64,000 bases of DNA from Macrococcus sp. DPC7161 (GCF_004117835.1 NZ_SDSC01000003.1:186001-250000); one strand, 5' to 3'. Positions 19,089 to 28,403 are shown, counted from the first letter of the stretch. The notes: generated by a model not told the origin, from the letters alone. Numbers and translations: made by a program.

Positions 19089-20363
19089 TTAAAATATTAT
19101 TAATGCAAATGGTATTGTAATGATTAAAGTTAGAATGACTCTTTCAAACCAAATCACTACAAGTTTCCAAATTGGAATCTTAATATCAGTTGAAACGATA
19201 ACTGGTACAACACTTGAAAAGAAAATAATCGCTGAAATACTCATAACACCTGTTGTAAACCTAGTAATTAAATCAGCTTCTTGAGCAATCGCAGCTGGTA
19301 ATAGCATTTCAATAACAGAAAGCGTAGACGCTTCTGCTAATACTGGTACATCTATACTTGGAAATAAAGATAATATTGGATAAAAAATTAAAGACAAATA
19401 TTTAATAATCGATGTATATTTTGCTATCAATAAACCTAATAGTCCGATGGACATGATTGATGGTAAAATTGCCATTGTCATAATGACCCCATCTTTAATG
19501 TTAATGACGATGTTTTGTAATAATGTATTCGCATTATTGATTGCAATTTTTGCCTCTAAATATGCTTCTTTTAATAGTGGCATTCCTTTACTTACTTCTT
19601 CTTTATAAGGAACACCTTTGTATGTATCATTAGATTCAAATCTGATTGGTGGAATATGAACTGTAATAGCTGTCACAATAAATGTAATCACTAATGTGCT
19701 CCAAAAAAACAAATTCCAATGTTCCATGATACCCAAAGTTTTTGCCACAATTATCATAAATGTTGCAGATACTGTTGAGAAACCTGTTGCGATAATTACC
19801 GCTTCTTTATGTGTATAGTGACCTTCTTTATAAACTTTGTTAGTAATCATCAAACCTATTGAATAACTACCAACAAATGAAGCAACAGCATCAACAGCAG
19901 ATTTACCAGGAGTATTAAAAACTGGTCTCATAAACTTTCTACATAAAACACCTATAAACTCTAACAATCCATATCCTACAAGTAATGATAAAAATACAGA
20001 ACCAATAGGAATTAAAACACCTAATGGAATTGCTAATTTTTCAAATAAAAATGGCCCTAAGTCAGGAGATAAAATAAATTTTGGCCCTATCTTAAATACG
20101 ACCATAAAACCTACTATCACTCCTAACACCTTAAAAACCGTAAAAGAAAGATCCGTATAACTTTTCTTCCAACTCCCATTCAAGAATGGATAAATTGCGC
20201 CAATTAAAATTAATAATAGTGCGTAGTATGGAAGAATTGGAGCAAGATAAATCTTTATCCAATTGACAATGTGATCAATAATAATAGTGTTATTTTCACC
20301 AATTGTAATTGGAACAAAAAAACAAATAATACCTATAATGCTATAAATATAAAACCTCCACAT
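19089..20363 (-). CDS. YjiH-family (Gate-domain) membrane protein of the hut operon
   Basis: Polytopic membrane protein of 424 residues with about ten hydrophobic segments and nucleoside-recognition (Gate)-like regions, for example ADAVASFVGSYSIGLMITNKVYKEG-type sequence near residues 160-185. YjiH proteins are uncharacterised membrane proteins related to spore maturation proteins. Position as the first gene before hutU-hutI suggests a role in uptake of histidine or urocanate, but this is inferred from context only. It is divergent from the LysR gene. Confidence 0.78.
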   Translation of the reverse strand: MWRFYIYSIIGIICFFVPITIGENNTIIIDHIVNWIKIYLAPILPYYALLLILIGAIYPFLNGSWKKSYTDLSFTVFKVLGVIVGFMVVFKIGPKFILSPDLGPFLFEKLAIPLGVLIPIGSVFLSLLVGYGLLEFIGVLCRKFMRPVFNTPGKSAVDAVASFVGSYSIGLMITNKVYKEGHYTHKEAVIIATGFSTVSATFMIIVAKTLGIMEHWNLFFWSTLVITFIVTAITVHIPPIRFESNDTYKGVPYKEEVSKGMPLLKEAYLEAKIAINNANTLLQNIVINIKDGVIMTMAILPSIMSIGLLGLLIAKYTSIIKYLSLIFYPILSLFPSIDVPVLAEASTLSVIEMLLPAAIAQEADLITRFTTGVMSISAIIFFSSVVPVIVSTDIKIPIWKLVVIWFERVILTLIITIPFALIIF

Positions 20364-20486
20364 CTACATCCCCCGTTTTCTGAATTTTCTATCTACAATC
20401 CCATTATAATTTGTTATTATATAGATATCTAATATCAATAAACTAATAATTAATAGGTTTAAACTATAAATAACTCGAGGTGCTTT
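20364..20486. promoter_or_regulatory. divergent hut/lysR promoter region with a short palindrome
   Basis: The 123 bases between the divergent membrane-protein and lysR genes hold the palindrome TAGATATCTA (20422-20431) in very AT-rich sequence. LysR regulators commonly bind such intergenic dyads. The assignment as operator is an inference from position; the T-N11-A pattern was not matched convincingly. Confidence 0.4.
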
Positions 20487-21359
20487 ATGAAAATCTTACA
20501 TTTCGAATACTTTATCGCTGTAGTTGAACATAACAGCTTTACACGTGCAGCTGAGTATTTACACATCGCTCAACCATCACTCACTCAAGCCATCAAAAAG
20601 TTAGAACAAGAGCTAGGCTATACTTTATTAACACGTTCTACAAAAGATATAAAAATCACTGAAAAAGGAATTCTCTTCTACCAATATGCAAAAGATATCG
20701 TTAAAAATTATCATCTCACTGTTGAGAAAATGTATGATTTGAACTATACAGAAGAACCTAAAATCAAATTATCTATTTTGGAATCAACTTCACAATGGGT
20801 ATCCACTGTTGTCATGCAGCATCACAAAATATACGAAAACCAAAGATATTTAATCAAAGAAATCCTAGATTATGATCAGTTTCTTCAAGCTTTATTGAAA
20901 TATGACATAGATATTGTTTTATCTAATGAATATGTAAATCATTCAGATATCGTTTCAACTGAAATTTATAATGAAGAATATGTATTATTAACGCCTAAAG
21001 ATGCATTTAATACATCAAGTACTGAAATCGTCGATTTACCTTTAATTCTACCTAACCAAACTTACCAAGTAAGAAAGCATTTCGATGATTATTGTTCAAC
21101 GCATGGTATTCATCCAAATATTGTTTTAGAGGTTGATCGATTTGAAGCTGCTTGTAACTTTGTTCGTGAAGGTTTGGGATTTGCTATTATTCCAAAAATA
21201 TATTATCAATCAATACATACTGAATACTTATCTACTGTAAAAATAGAACCACAGTTATCTAGAACCATTTATATGAATCATAATAAAAAAAGAAAGCACT
21301 CTGACAGAGTACTTTCTTTACTTGATTTATTTAAATCATATTGGCATTTCGATTCGTAA
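20487..21359 (+). CDS. LysR-family transcriptional regulator of the hut locus
   Basis: 290 residues with the LysR layout: N-terminal winged helix (FEYFIAVVEHNSFTRAAEYL, then HIAQPSLTQAIKKLEQELG) and a periplasmic-binding-like effector domain with FVREGLGFAIIPK near the end. It is divergent from the hut membrane protein-hutU-hutI genes and convergent with hutG, so it is likely the hut regulator, with urocanate or a downstream intermediate as possible effector (inference). Its 3' end overlaps the hutG 3' end by 29 bases, and the hutG terminator lies within its coding sequence. Confidence 0.88.
   Translation: MKILHFEYFIAVVEHNSFTRAAEYLHIAQPSLTQAIKKLEQELGYTLLTRSTKDIKITEKGILFYQYAKDIVKNYHLTVEKMYDLNYTEEPKIKLSILESTSQWVSTVVMQHHKIYENQRYLIKEILDYDQFLQALLKYDIDIVLSNEYVNHSDIVSTEIYNEEYVLLTPKDAFNTSSTEIVDLPLILPNQTYQVRKHFDDYCSTHGIHPNIVLEVDRFEAACNFVREGLGFAIIPKIYYQSIHTEYLSTVKIEPQLSRTIYMNHNKKRKHSDRVLSLLDLFKSYWHFDS
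21291..21317 (-). terminator. hutG terminator inside the lysR coding sequence
   Basis: Imperfect stem AGAAAG-C-ACTCT and AGAGT-A-CTTTCT. On the minus strand it is followed by TTTTTTTATT, so it terminates hutG transcription while encoding residues near the LysR C-terminus on the plus strand. Confidence 0.75.
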
Positions 21360-22254
21360 TGTTGTACATCAAATGTGCAACGAGTTTTGCGGTTCTTCCG
21401 TCGATGTCGTATTTTGGGTTCATTTCTGCAATACTGATATGCTTTGTTTTATTAAATTGCATAATGTGCTGTATCATTGCGTCTACTTGATAAGGCGACA
21501 ATCCAAATGAACATGGTGCGCTGACGCCTGGTGCAAATCCGGCGTCTAGTACATCTAGGCAAATTGTTAACATGATAATGTCATATTCTTTCACAAAGTG
21601 GTCAATTGCCCCTTTTGCACATGCATTGATGTCTGTTGCTAATACATATTCCGTATTGGTTGCTTTTGCCACTTCAAAGAGATGTTTTGTATTACCACTT
21701 GGTTGTATCCCTAACACAAGATACCCAACGTCTTTATCGTCATCTAATATTTGTTTAAATCCCGTACCTGAGTTGGCTTCTCGACTGGTTCTTAAATCAA
21801 AATGCGCATCGATATTGATAACACCAATTCTTTTATCTGGATAGATTGCTTTTAATCCTAAGTAATGTGCATAACTAATATCATGCCCACCACCTAATAA
21901 GAAGTGGATATCACTGAAATCATAGGTTGCTTTCATGATCTTTGCAAATTCTTTTTGTACGTCTTCTACTGAATCTTCTCTCGTCGATACATTACCAAAG
22001 TCTGCGATTGTTTTATCGATATATGACATATTCGCAAACTTTTGTCTAATTGCATTTGGTCCTGTACTACTACCAATGCGTCCTTGATTCAATTCCACAC
22101 CTTGATCGACTGCATAACCTAATATCCCAACATCACAAAATACTGGATTATCTTTATGAACATGCTCTACTACTTGAAAGTTTCTAAAGTGCATTGGATC
22201 TGTTTCATGGTCTATTCGACCTTTCCAAATGGAACTTGTCGTTTGTTCGTGCAT
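21331..22254 (-). CDS. hutG: formimidoylglutamase
   Basis: Arginase/ureohydrolase-fold enzyme of 307 residues that splits N-formimino-glutamate to glutamate and formamide, the last step of histidine breakdown. The binuclear manganese site motifs are visible: GGGHDISYAH, NIDAHFDLR and CLDVLDAGFAPGVSAP (the usual SxDxDxxDP is replaced by CLDVLDAGFAP, as in the HutG subgroup). A cre box precedes it. It is separated from hutUI by the convergent lysR gene. Confidence 0.94.
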   Translation of the reverse strand: MHEQTTSSIWKGRIDHETDPMHFRNFQVVEHVHKDNPVFCDVGILGYAVDQGVELNQGRIGSSTGPNAIRQKFANMSYIDKTIADFGNVSTREDSVEDVQKEFAKIMKATYDFSDIHFLLGGGHDISYAHYLGLKAIYPDKRIGVINIDAHFDLRTSREANSGTGFKQILDDDKDVGYLVLGIQPSGNTKHLFEVAKATNTEYVLATDINACAKGAIDHFVKEYDIIMLTICLDVLDAGFAPGVSAPCSFGLSPYQVDAMIQHIMQFNKTKHISIAEMNPKYDIDGRTAKLVAHLMYNITNRNANMI

Positions 22255-22268
22255 GATTTATCCCCCTA

Positions 22269-22284
22269 TTGTAAACGCTTTATT
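22269..22284. promoter_or_regulatory. cre site (CcpA operator) before hutG
   Basis: TTGTAAACGCTTTATT matches the catabolite-responsive element and shares the core GTAAACGCTTTAT with the site before proline dehydrogenase. It lies about 15-30 bases upstream of the hutG start, so glucose repression through CcpA is expected. Confidence 0.75.
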
Positions 22285-22322
22285 TGTGGTCATTATATGA
22301 TGAATACAAGAATTTGTCTATT

Positions 22323-23753
22323 TTATTTTGTATAATTTTTAACGACTCTTTTGGCTTCTTGAATTAATTCAACAATACCGTTGTTTAAGAAATTCACGCC
22401 ACCTGTTTTTTGTCCTAACATATAAAAGTTCGGTGCAATGCCACTTGAAGTGATGACTTGATTTGTCTCTGGTGTAACATAAAATCCGCCATATGGATGT
22501 TCGATTAGTAAGCCTTGGTTAAATAAATGCTTAATGAAATCATTCGGTTCGATTGCTTGAGCAAATGACTTTGATGGTCCTGTTGCATTAATTAAATAAT
22601 GTGTTCTGTATTCTTCATTTGACGTTGTGATTCTAAATTTATTATAAAGATACGTCACATCTTGCATATTAGGTATGATTTGCAATTGTTTATTTTGAAT
22701 TGCATTCAATAGTTCTGTTGCTGTATCTTCAGGCATAGGATTCGTATAATTTTGTAATAACTGATGATAATTTTGTAAATATTCATCTTTATCTTCATTT
22801 GTAAAATACGGCCATATCAACGATGCTTGTTGTGTTAATTTTAGGATGAATGATTGTAAGTAACCCACTGTTTCAGGATGATTTAAATCGTATTGCATCG
22901 CTTTTACAGGGTCATTTCGTTTAATTTTTAATAATGTTTCGATATCGATTTTGTGATGTTTAGCTTCTTTAATGAATAGTTCAACGACTTTGTTTAATGG
23001 AATAAAGCCTTTTTCTTTATGTTTATGAATATTTTTAATCGTTAAATATTTAAATTGAATATTAGCCATCTTTCCTCGCACGGACTGCACTTGACCTTTT
23101 CTACTGAATAGCAACAGTGGTTGATTTGTTTTAGGAAGTATATATCTCGCGCAATCCACAGCAGATAATCCTGTTCCTAAAACAGCATATTGTTTATTAT
23201 GTTCAACTTCTAATTGATGTAATGGATAAGGCCACAAGCGAAATGCTTCAATTTCCTTTAACTGATAATGATCTGATGTACCAAATTGTCCAGTCGCTAA
23301 AAATACTGTATCTACTTGGTAACTTTCATCTTGTGTTTGAATTTCATATCTGTTATCTATTTGAATCATATTTCTTACGTGATTCGTAATCACTTGAACC
23401 TTTTTGTTTTGAACATATTTTTCAAAGTGACTTTGCATGTATTTACCAAACAATTGCCTAGAATAATACACATTACCCGTTTTATTTTCATGTTCATTTT
23501 GATGTTTTTCTTCATCAATTTGACTTTGTGCGTCTACCCATTTCTCAAAATCATCAGGTTTATTCAACTTCATACTTAATTGATTGCCTGGATAATTCAT
23601 AAGTAAATCCGGATGATCATATTGAAAAGCTCTTCCTTTACTCAAATATTTTTGATCATCAAATAATAAAATATCTTCTTTAACTTTTAGTTTGATTAAG
23701 TATTTTAAAACAGACATTCCTGCCACACCAGTTCCTATTATCGCTATCGTCAT
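22323..23753 (-). CDS. FAD/NAD(P)-binding oxidoreductase (NAD_binding_9 type)
   Basis: Large flavoprotein-like sequence of about 476 residues. It begins with the Rossmann motif IIGTGVAGMSVL, has a second dinucleotide-binding segment AVLGTGLSAVDCARY near residue 195, and ends with QKTGGVNFLNNGIVELI. The arrangement fits the FAD-NAD(P)-binding family that includes YdhS-type proteins. The substrate is unknown. I start at 23753 because GGAGG lies 5 bases upstream of that ATG; the in-frame ATG at 23765 contains the binding site. It is a single gene downstream of the OpuC promoter region on the opposite strand. Confidence 0.75.
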   Translation of the reverse strand: MTIAIIGTGVAGMSVLKYLIKLKVKEDILLFDDQKYLSKGRAFQYDHPDLLMNYPGNQLSMKLNKPDDFEKWVDAQSQIDEEKHQNEHENKTGNVYYSRQLFGKYMQSHFEKYVQNKKVQVITNHVRNMIQIDNRYEIQTQDESYQVDTVFLATGQFGTSDHYQLKEIEAFRLWPYPLHQLEVEHNKQYAVLGTGLSAVDCARYILPKTNQPLLLFSRKGQVQSVRGKMANIQFKYLTIKNIHKHKEKGFIPLNKVVELFIKEAKHHKIDIETLLKIKRNDPVKAMQYDLNHPETVGYLQSFILKLTQQASLIWPYFTNEDKDEYLQNYHQLLQNYTNPMPEDTATELLNAIQNKQLQIIPNMQDVTYLYNKFRITTSNEEYRTHYLINATGPSKSFAQAIEPNDFIKHLFNQGLLIEHPYGGFYVTPETNQVITSSGIAPNFYMLGQKTGGVNFLNNGIVELIQEAKRVVKNYTK

Positions 23754-23959
23754 AGTATCCTCCATATTATTTATTATTTTTTTACTTTTTATTCATTTTG
23801 ATTAATACTGTTTACACACCCTATTAGTATATTAAAAAAGTAATATCCTTAAATTAAACCTTTAAAACACACATGAAATGTATAAATTCCTTTTAAGTAT
23901 CTACTTTCCCTATTTCATATGCCTTTAATCGTATTTATTAAAATATTTTATGTAAATAG

Positions 23960-23984
23960 GTTTAGTTGAAACTTTAACGGGTAA
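23960..23984 (+). promoter_or_regulatory. SigB-type promoter of the osmoprotectant transporter
   Basis: GTTTAG, 13-base spacer, GGGTAA closely matches the general-stress sigma factor consensus (GTTTAA-N12-15-GGGTAT). It lies about 35 bases before the opuCA start. Stress control fits an osmoprotectant importer. Confidence 0.7.
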
Positions 23985-24019
23985 AAGTATTGCATAAAAC
24001 AAATTAAAGAGGTGCAGCT

Positions 24020-25159
24020 ATGTTAGAGATCAAAAATGTTTCCAAAGTTTATCGTGGCGGAAAAAAAGCCGTCAATAATTTAAACATTGATATCAAAAAA
24101 GGAGAATTCATTGCCTTTATTGGTACAAGTGGATCTGGTAAAACAACAGCAATGCGTATGATTAATCGCATGATTGATCCTACTAAAGGTGAAATTCTAT
24201 TAAACGGTAAAAATATAAAAGAAATAAACCCCGTACAATTACGACGTAGTATCGGTTACGTTATCCAACAAATTGGTCTCCTTCCCCATATGACAATTCG
24301 AGACAACATCACACTCGTTCCCAAATTATTAAAATGGTCTGAAGAAGAAAAGAATAGAAAAGCTGAAGAACTGATTCAATTGGTTGACTTACCTGTATCA
24401 TATTTAGATATGTACCCATCACAATTATCAGGTGGACAACAACAACGTATCGGTGTTATTCGTGCACTCGCTGCGGATCAAGAATTAATCTTAATGGACG
24501 AACCATTTGGTGCATTAGACCCAATCACACGTGATACGATTCAAGATTTAGTTAAAGAACTTCAACATAAGTTTAACAAAACATTCATTATGGTTACACA
24601 CGATATGGACGAAGCAATTAAACTTGCAGACCGTATTGTCATTATGAGTCACGGTGAAGTCATTCAAATTGATACACCAAACAATATATTAAAACATCCA
24701 GCAAATGACTTTGTGCGTGAGTTTATCGGACAAAACCGATTAATTCAAGAAACACCAAACCTTAAAACAGTTGATGAAGCCATGAAAGACCCTATTTCTA
24801 TCACTGCAGAAAAAACAATTGGTGAAGCCATCAATATTATGAGAAGTCGCCGTGTAGATACGTTATTCGTCGTTGATCAATCGAATACACTTGTCGGCTA
24901 TGTAGATATTGAAGACTTATCAGAAGCACATAAGAAGCATTTAAGTTTATCACGTATTATGAACCAAAAAGTATACTACGTACGCTCTGGCGTGATGTTA
25001 CAAGATACCGTTCGTACCATCTTAAAACGTAATATCCGTGTCATCCCAGTATTAGACCATAACGATAAATTATTAGGTGTCATTACACGTGCCAACTTAG
25101 TAGATATCGTATATGACACGATTTGGGGCGAAGAAGAAGAAACGATTGAGGAGGTATAA
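24020..25159 (+). CDS. opuCA: osmoprotectant ABC transporter ATP-binding protein
   Basis: 379-residue ABC ATPase. Walker A is GTSGSGKTT, the signature is LSGGQQQRIGV, and Walker B is ELILMDEPFGALD. Two C-terminal CBS domains (about residues 250-370) mark the OpuA/OpuC group, where they sense ionic strength or nucleotides. It powers import of compatible solutes such as glycine betaine, carnitine or choline. Followed after two bases by the first permease gene of a four-gene operon. Confidence 0.95.
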   Translation: MLEIKNVSKVYRGGKKAVNNLNIDIKKGEFIAFIGTSGSGKTTAMRMINRMIDPTKGEILLNGKNIKEINPVQLRRSIGYVIQQIGLLPHMTIRDNITLVPKLLKWSEEEKNRKAEELIQLVDLPVSYLDMYPSQLSGGQQQRIGVIRALAADQELILMDEPFGALDPITRDTIQDLVKELQHKFNKTFIMVTHDMDEAIKLADRIVIMSHGEVIQIDTPNNILKHPANDFVREFIGQNRLIQETPNLKTVDEAMKDPISITAEKTIGEAINIMRSRRVDTLFVVDQSNTLVGYVDIEDLSEAHKKHLSLSRIMNQKVYYVRSGVMLQDTVRTILKRNIRVIPVLDHNDKLLGVITRANLVDIVYDTIWGEEEETIEEV

Positions 25160-25161
25160 TC

Positions 25162-25806
25162 ATGATAGAATTCTTTAATCAAAACAAACAAGAACTCCTC
25201 CAAAAAACAATGGAACATATCTCAATTTCATTATTGAGTTTATTACTTGCAGTCGTTGTTGCAGTTCCACTCGGCATATTACTGACGCGAAAAGAAACAT
25301 TAGCGAAAATTGTCTTAAGTATCACAAGTGTATTACAAACTGTACCATCACTAGCGATTCTTGCAATGATGATTCCAATATTCGGTATTGGCACAATGCC
25401 AGCAGTCATTGCGTTGTTCTTATATGTATTACTACCTATCTTAAACAATACATACTTAGGTATTAAACAAATTGATCCAAATGCGAAAGCTGCCGGAAAA
25501 GCAATGGGAATGACAAGCAGACAATCACTTCGTATGGTTGAATTACCGCTTGCGATACCAGTTATTATGAGTGGTATTCGATTATCAGCAGTATATGCAA
25601 TCAGTTGGGCAACACTTGCATCATACATCGGTGCTGGTGGATTAGGCGACTTTATCTTCAACGGATTAAACTTATATCAACCAGAACTCATCATCTCAGG
25701 TGCAGTCGTTGTTACCATCCTTGCATTATTAACAGACTTTATCCTTGCAATGGTAGAAAAATTCACAACCCCTAAAGGATTAGTTGTGACTAGGAGGGAT
25801 AAATAA
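25162..25806 (+). CDS. opuCB: osmoprotectant ABC transporter permease
   Basis: 214 residues with about five to six membrane segments and the inner-membrane ABC permease EAA-like loop (GKAMGMTSRQSLRMVELPLA). QTVPSLAILAMM and GAGGLGDFIFNGL are typical OpuC/ProW permease segments. It pairs with the second permease downstream. The stop codon overlaps the binding-protein start codon by one base. Confidence 0.93.
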   Translation: MIEFFNQNKQELLQKTMEHISISLLSLLLAVVVAVPLGILLTRKETLAKIVLSITSVLQTVPSLAILAMMIPIFGIGTMPAVIALFLYVLLPILNNTYLGIKQIDPNAKAAGKAMGMTSRQSLRMVELPLAIPVIMSGIRLSAVYAISWATLASYIGAGGLGDFIFNGLNLYQPELIISGAVVVTILALLTDFILAMVEKFTTPKGLVVTRRDK

Positions 25807-26720
25807 TGAAACATTTAAAATCACTATTCATATTAGCACTTGCCTTCACCCTACTCTTATCAGGATGTGGACAAGTAGCAAGTAATAAAAATGAGCCCGT
25901 AAAAATCGCTTCGGTTTATACAACTGAAAGTCAAATTCTTGCGAATATGATTAAAATTTTAGTAGAAAAAAATACAGATCACCCTACAGAAATTATTAAT
26001 AATTTAGGGTCTGGTACTGTTGTACATCAAGCTATGGTTAGAGGAGATGCAAATATCTCTGCTGCGAGATATACAGGAACTGACTTAACAGGTGCATTAG
26101 GAAAAGACCCTATTACAGATCCAAAAAAAGCTAGAGATGTCGTTACTAAAGCCTTTAAAAATGATTTCAAACAAAAATACTACCCTTCTTACGGTTTTGA
26201 AAATACATATGCTTTTATGGTTACAAAAGAAACTGCTAAAAAATATAACTTAAAAAAAGTAAGTGATTTAAAGCCTGTAGCCGATAAACTAAAAGCTGGT
26301 GTTGATTCATCATGGATGAAACGTAAAGGTGATGGATTTGAAGCATTCAAAAAGAAATACGGCATTAATTTCCAAGATACTAGACCGATGCAAATTGGAT
26401 TGGTTTATGAAGCATTGGCCAATAAAAAAATGGATGTTGTATTAGGTTATACAACAGATGGTCGTATTCAAAGTTATGACTTAGTTATATTAGAAGATGA
26501 TTTACACTTCTTCCCACCATATGATGCCAACCCAGTAGCATCATATGATTTAATCAAAAAAGATCCAAAGATCGATAAAATCCTTGAATCAATGAAAAAT
26601 AAAATTTCAACAGAAGAAATGCAAAAATTAAATTATGAAGTTGATAATAATTTAAAAGAACCTGCAGTAGTTGCAGAGGAATATTTGAAAAAACATAATT
26701 ACTTTAAAGGAGGTAAGTAA
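25806..26720 (+). CDS. opuCC: osmoprotectant-binding lipoprotein
   Basis: 304 residues. The N-terminal signal has lipobox LLLSGCGQ, so it is tethered to the outer face of the membrane. The mature part is a two-lobed binding protein of the OpuAC/QAT family (segments LGSGTVVHQAMVRGDANISA and DVVLGYTTDGRIQSYDL). In OpuCC-type proteins the ligand is held by aromatic residues, and the range includes carnitine, choline and betaine; the exact ligand is not readable here. Third gene of the operon. Confidence 0.93.
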   Translation: MKHLKSLFILALAFTLLLSGCGQVASNKNEPVKIASVYTTESQILANMIKILVEKNTDHPTEIINNLGSGTVVHQAMVRGDANISAARYTGTDLTGALGKDPITDPKKARDVVTKAFKNDFKQKYYPSYGFENTYAFMVTKETAKKYNLKKVSDLKPVADKLKAGVDSSWMKRKGDGFEAFKKKYGINFQDTRPMQIGLVYEALANKKMDVVLGYTTDGRIQSYDLVILEDDLHFFPPYDANPVASYDLIKKDPKIDKILESMKNKISTEEMQKLNYEVDNNLKEPAVVAEEYLKKHNYFKGGK

Positions 26721-27389
26721 ATGGAAAAGTTAAATACATTTGAACAGTTCATTGCCTATTATCGTGATAATTTTGGCGCAGTGATGTCTTTATTCGTTGA
26801 ACACTTCCTAATAAGTATTTATGGTGTATTAATCGGTGCGATTGTTGGGATTCCAATTGGGATTTGGATTGCACGTCATAAAAAATTAGTAGGACCTGTC
26901 ATTGCGATTGCGAATATTATTCAAACAGTTCCTGCGATTGCCCTACTTGCAATGCTAATGTTAGCATTAGGTTTAGGTAAAACAACAGTTATTGTAACAG
27001 TATTTTTGTATAGTTTATTACCGATTATTAAAAATACTTACACAGGTATTAAATCTGTTGAAGATCATATTATCGATGCTGGTAAAGGTATGGGTATGAC
27101 GAAACGTCAACTTTTAACAATGGTAGAGTTACCTTTATCATTATCAGTAATCATTGCTGGTATTCGTATTGCGTTAGTTATCGCAATTGGTGTTACAGCA
27201 ATTGGGTCATTTATCGGTGCACCAAGTTTAGGTGATATTATCATCCGTGGTACAAACGCAACAGGTGGTCAATCCATCATTTTAGCAGGTGCCATTCCAA
27301 CAGCATTAATGGCCATCTTAGCAGATATCTTACTAGGATTCATTGAAAGAAGATTAGATCCATTAAAAAGGAAAAAGATAAATATTTAA
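26721..27389 (+). CDS. opuCD: osmoprotectant ABC transporter permease
   Basis: 222 residues with five to six membrane segments. EAA loop GKGMGMTKRQLLTMVELPLS and the GAPSLGDIIIRG segment parallel those of opuCB, showing the two permeases are paralogous. AGGAGGTAAGTAA directly precedes the start. Last gene of the operon, followed by a strong terminator. Confidence 0.93.
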   Translation: MEKLNTFEQFIAYYRDNFGAVMSLFVEHFLISIYGVLIGAIVGIPIGIWIARHKKLVGPVIAIANIIQTVPAIALLAMLMLALGLGKTTVIVTVFLYSLLPIIKNTYTGIKSVEDHIIDAGKGMGMTKRQLLTMVELPLSLSVIIAGIRIALVIAIGVTAIGSFIGAPSLGDIIIRGTNATGGQSIILAGAIPTALMAILADILLGFIERRLDPLKRKKINI

Positions 27390-27393
27390 TTTT

Positions 27394-27427
27394 AAGAGCT
27401 GAAAGTGATGTTCACTTTTAGCTCTTT
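27394..27427 (+). terminator. terminator of the osmoprotectant operon
   Basis: Stem AAGAGCTGAAAGTGA and TCACTTTTAGCTCTT with a three-base loop and trailing T bases, 5 bases after the opuCD stop. Confidence 0.87.
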
Positions 27428-27515
27428 TAGCATTAATAATATTGGTTTCTCTTCTCATGCCTCAAAAAAGAAATCTAAAATAGAATATGCTATACTAAAA
27501 ACTTGGAGGCGAATT

Positions 27516-28358
27516 ATGAAAACAAATCAATTATTATCACTTGTATTAGGTGCAGCAGTTGTTTTAGCAGCATGTAATCAAAGTGACTCAAAACCAAAAA
27601 CAGAGACAAAAACTGAACAAAAATCTGAATCAAAATCTACTAAGACAACGAATACTTCTAAAGAAAACAAAGATGCCGTAGCGATTATTAATAAAGCTAA
27701 AGAAGCGGGTAAATCTGTTGAAAGTTATAAAAGTGTTGTCACTTCAAATTACAAACAAAATAAACAAAACCAAAAGTCTACTTCAAATATTACAGTCGCG
27801 AAAGATGGTAATATCGCATTAGAAAATGTTATTGCTGGTCAAAAAAATGCACAATATTTAATTAAAGATCAGTTAATTGTAAGTAAAGACAATGAATATT
27901 TTGATGCCACTAAAGTTGCTGGTAAAAAAGGCATCGAGCAATTACAACAATTGAAGTATCAAGATACGTTATCAACACTTGAAGCTTTTAAATCAGCTGA
28001 GGTGAAAAAAACTGCTGACGGTTATGAGTTAAGTGTAACTTTTAAAGATAAAGATGCTTTTATAGAATTCTCTAAAGCAACGGGTCAACAACAAACGATC
28101 AATCAAATTGTGAAAAACTTTGATAAAGTATCAGGAAAAAATACGTTATACTTTGATAAAGATTATCACTTAATCAAAGTACAAAGTGACACAACGATGG
28201 AAGGTAAAAAAGCAAGCCTCCATTCTGATTTAACGCAAGAAAACTCTGACTTTAATAAAGTAGATAAAATTGATGTACCTAAAGGTGCTGAAAACCCTAA
28301 AGATTACGAAGCTGAAATGAAAAAACAAGCTGAGAAATTAAAATCACAACAACAATAA
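27516..28358 (+). CDS. DUF6612-like lipoprotein
   Basis: 280 residues. Signal peptide with lipobox VLAACNQ, then a lysine/threonine/serine-rich linker, then a beta-rich domain (about residues 55-260) resembling LolA/LppX-type lipoproteins (TKTTADGYELSVTFKD-like and NTLYFDKDYHLIKVQ segments). Function unknown; surface attached. I start at 27516 because TTGGAGGCGAATT sits directly before it; an in-frame extension back to 27405 crosses the opuCD terminator and is not credible. Confidence 0.75.
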   Translation: MKTNQLLSLVLGAAVVLAACNQSDSKPKTETKTEQKSESKSTKTTNTSKENKDAVAIINKAKEAGKSVESYKSVVTSNYKQNKQNQKSTSNITVAKDGNIALENVIAGQKNAQYLIKDQLIVSKDNEYFDATKVAGKKGIEQLQQLKYQDTLSTLEAFKSAEVKKTADGYELSVTFKDKDAFIEFSKATGQQQTINQIVKNFDKVSGKNTLYFDKDYHLIKVQSDTTMEGKKASLHSDLTQENSDFNKVDKIDVPKGAENPKDYEAEMKKQAEKLKSQQQ

Positions 28359-28366
28359 AATTTCAA

Positions 28367-28403
28367 AAAATGCCCATGTGAATTCAATTCACATGGGCAT
28401 TTT
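28367..28403. terminator. bidirectional terminator
   Basis: Arms AAAATGCCCATGTGAATT and AATTCACATGGGCATTTT form a near-perfect stem between the convergent lipoprotein and M30 protease genes. Confidence 0.88.

Noticed and set aside
27405-27515. N-terminal extension of the lipoprotein at 27516
   Set aside because: It would cross the opuCD terminator, has no ribosome binding site, and would bury the signal peptide.
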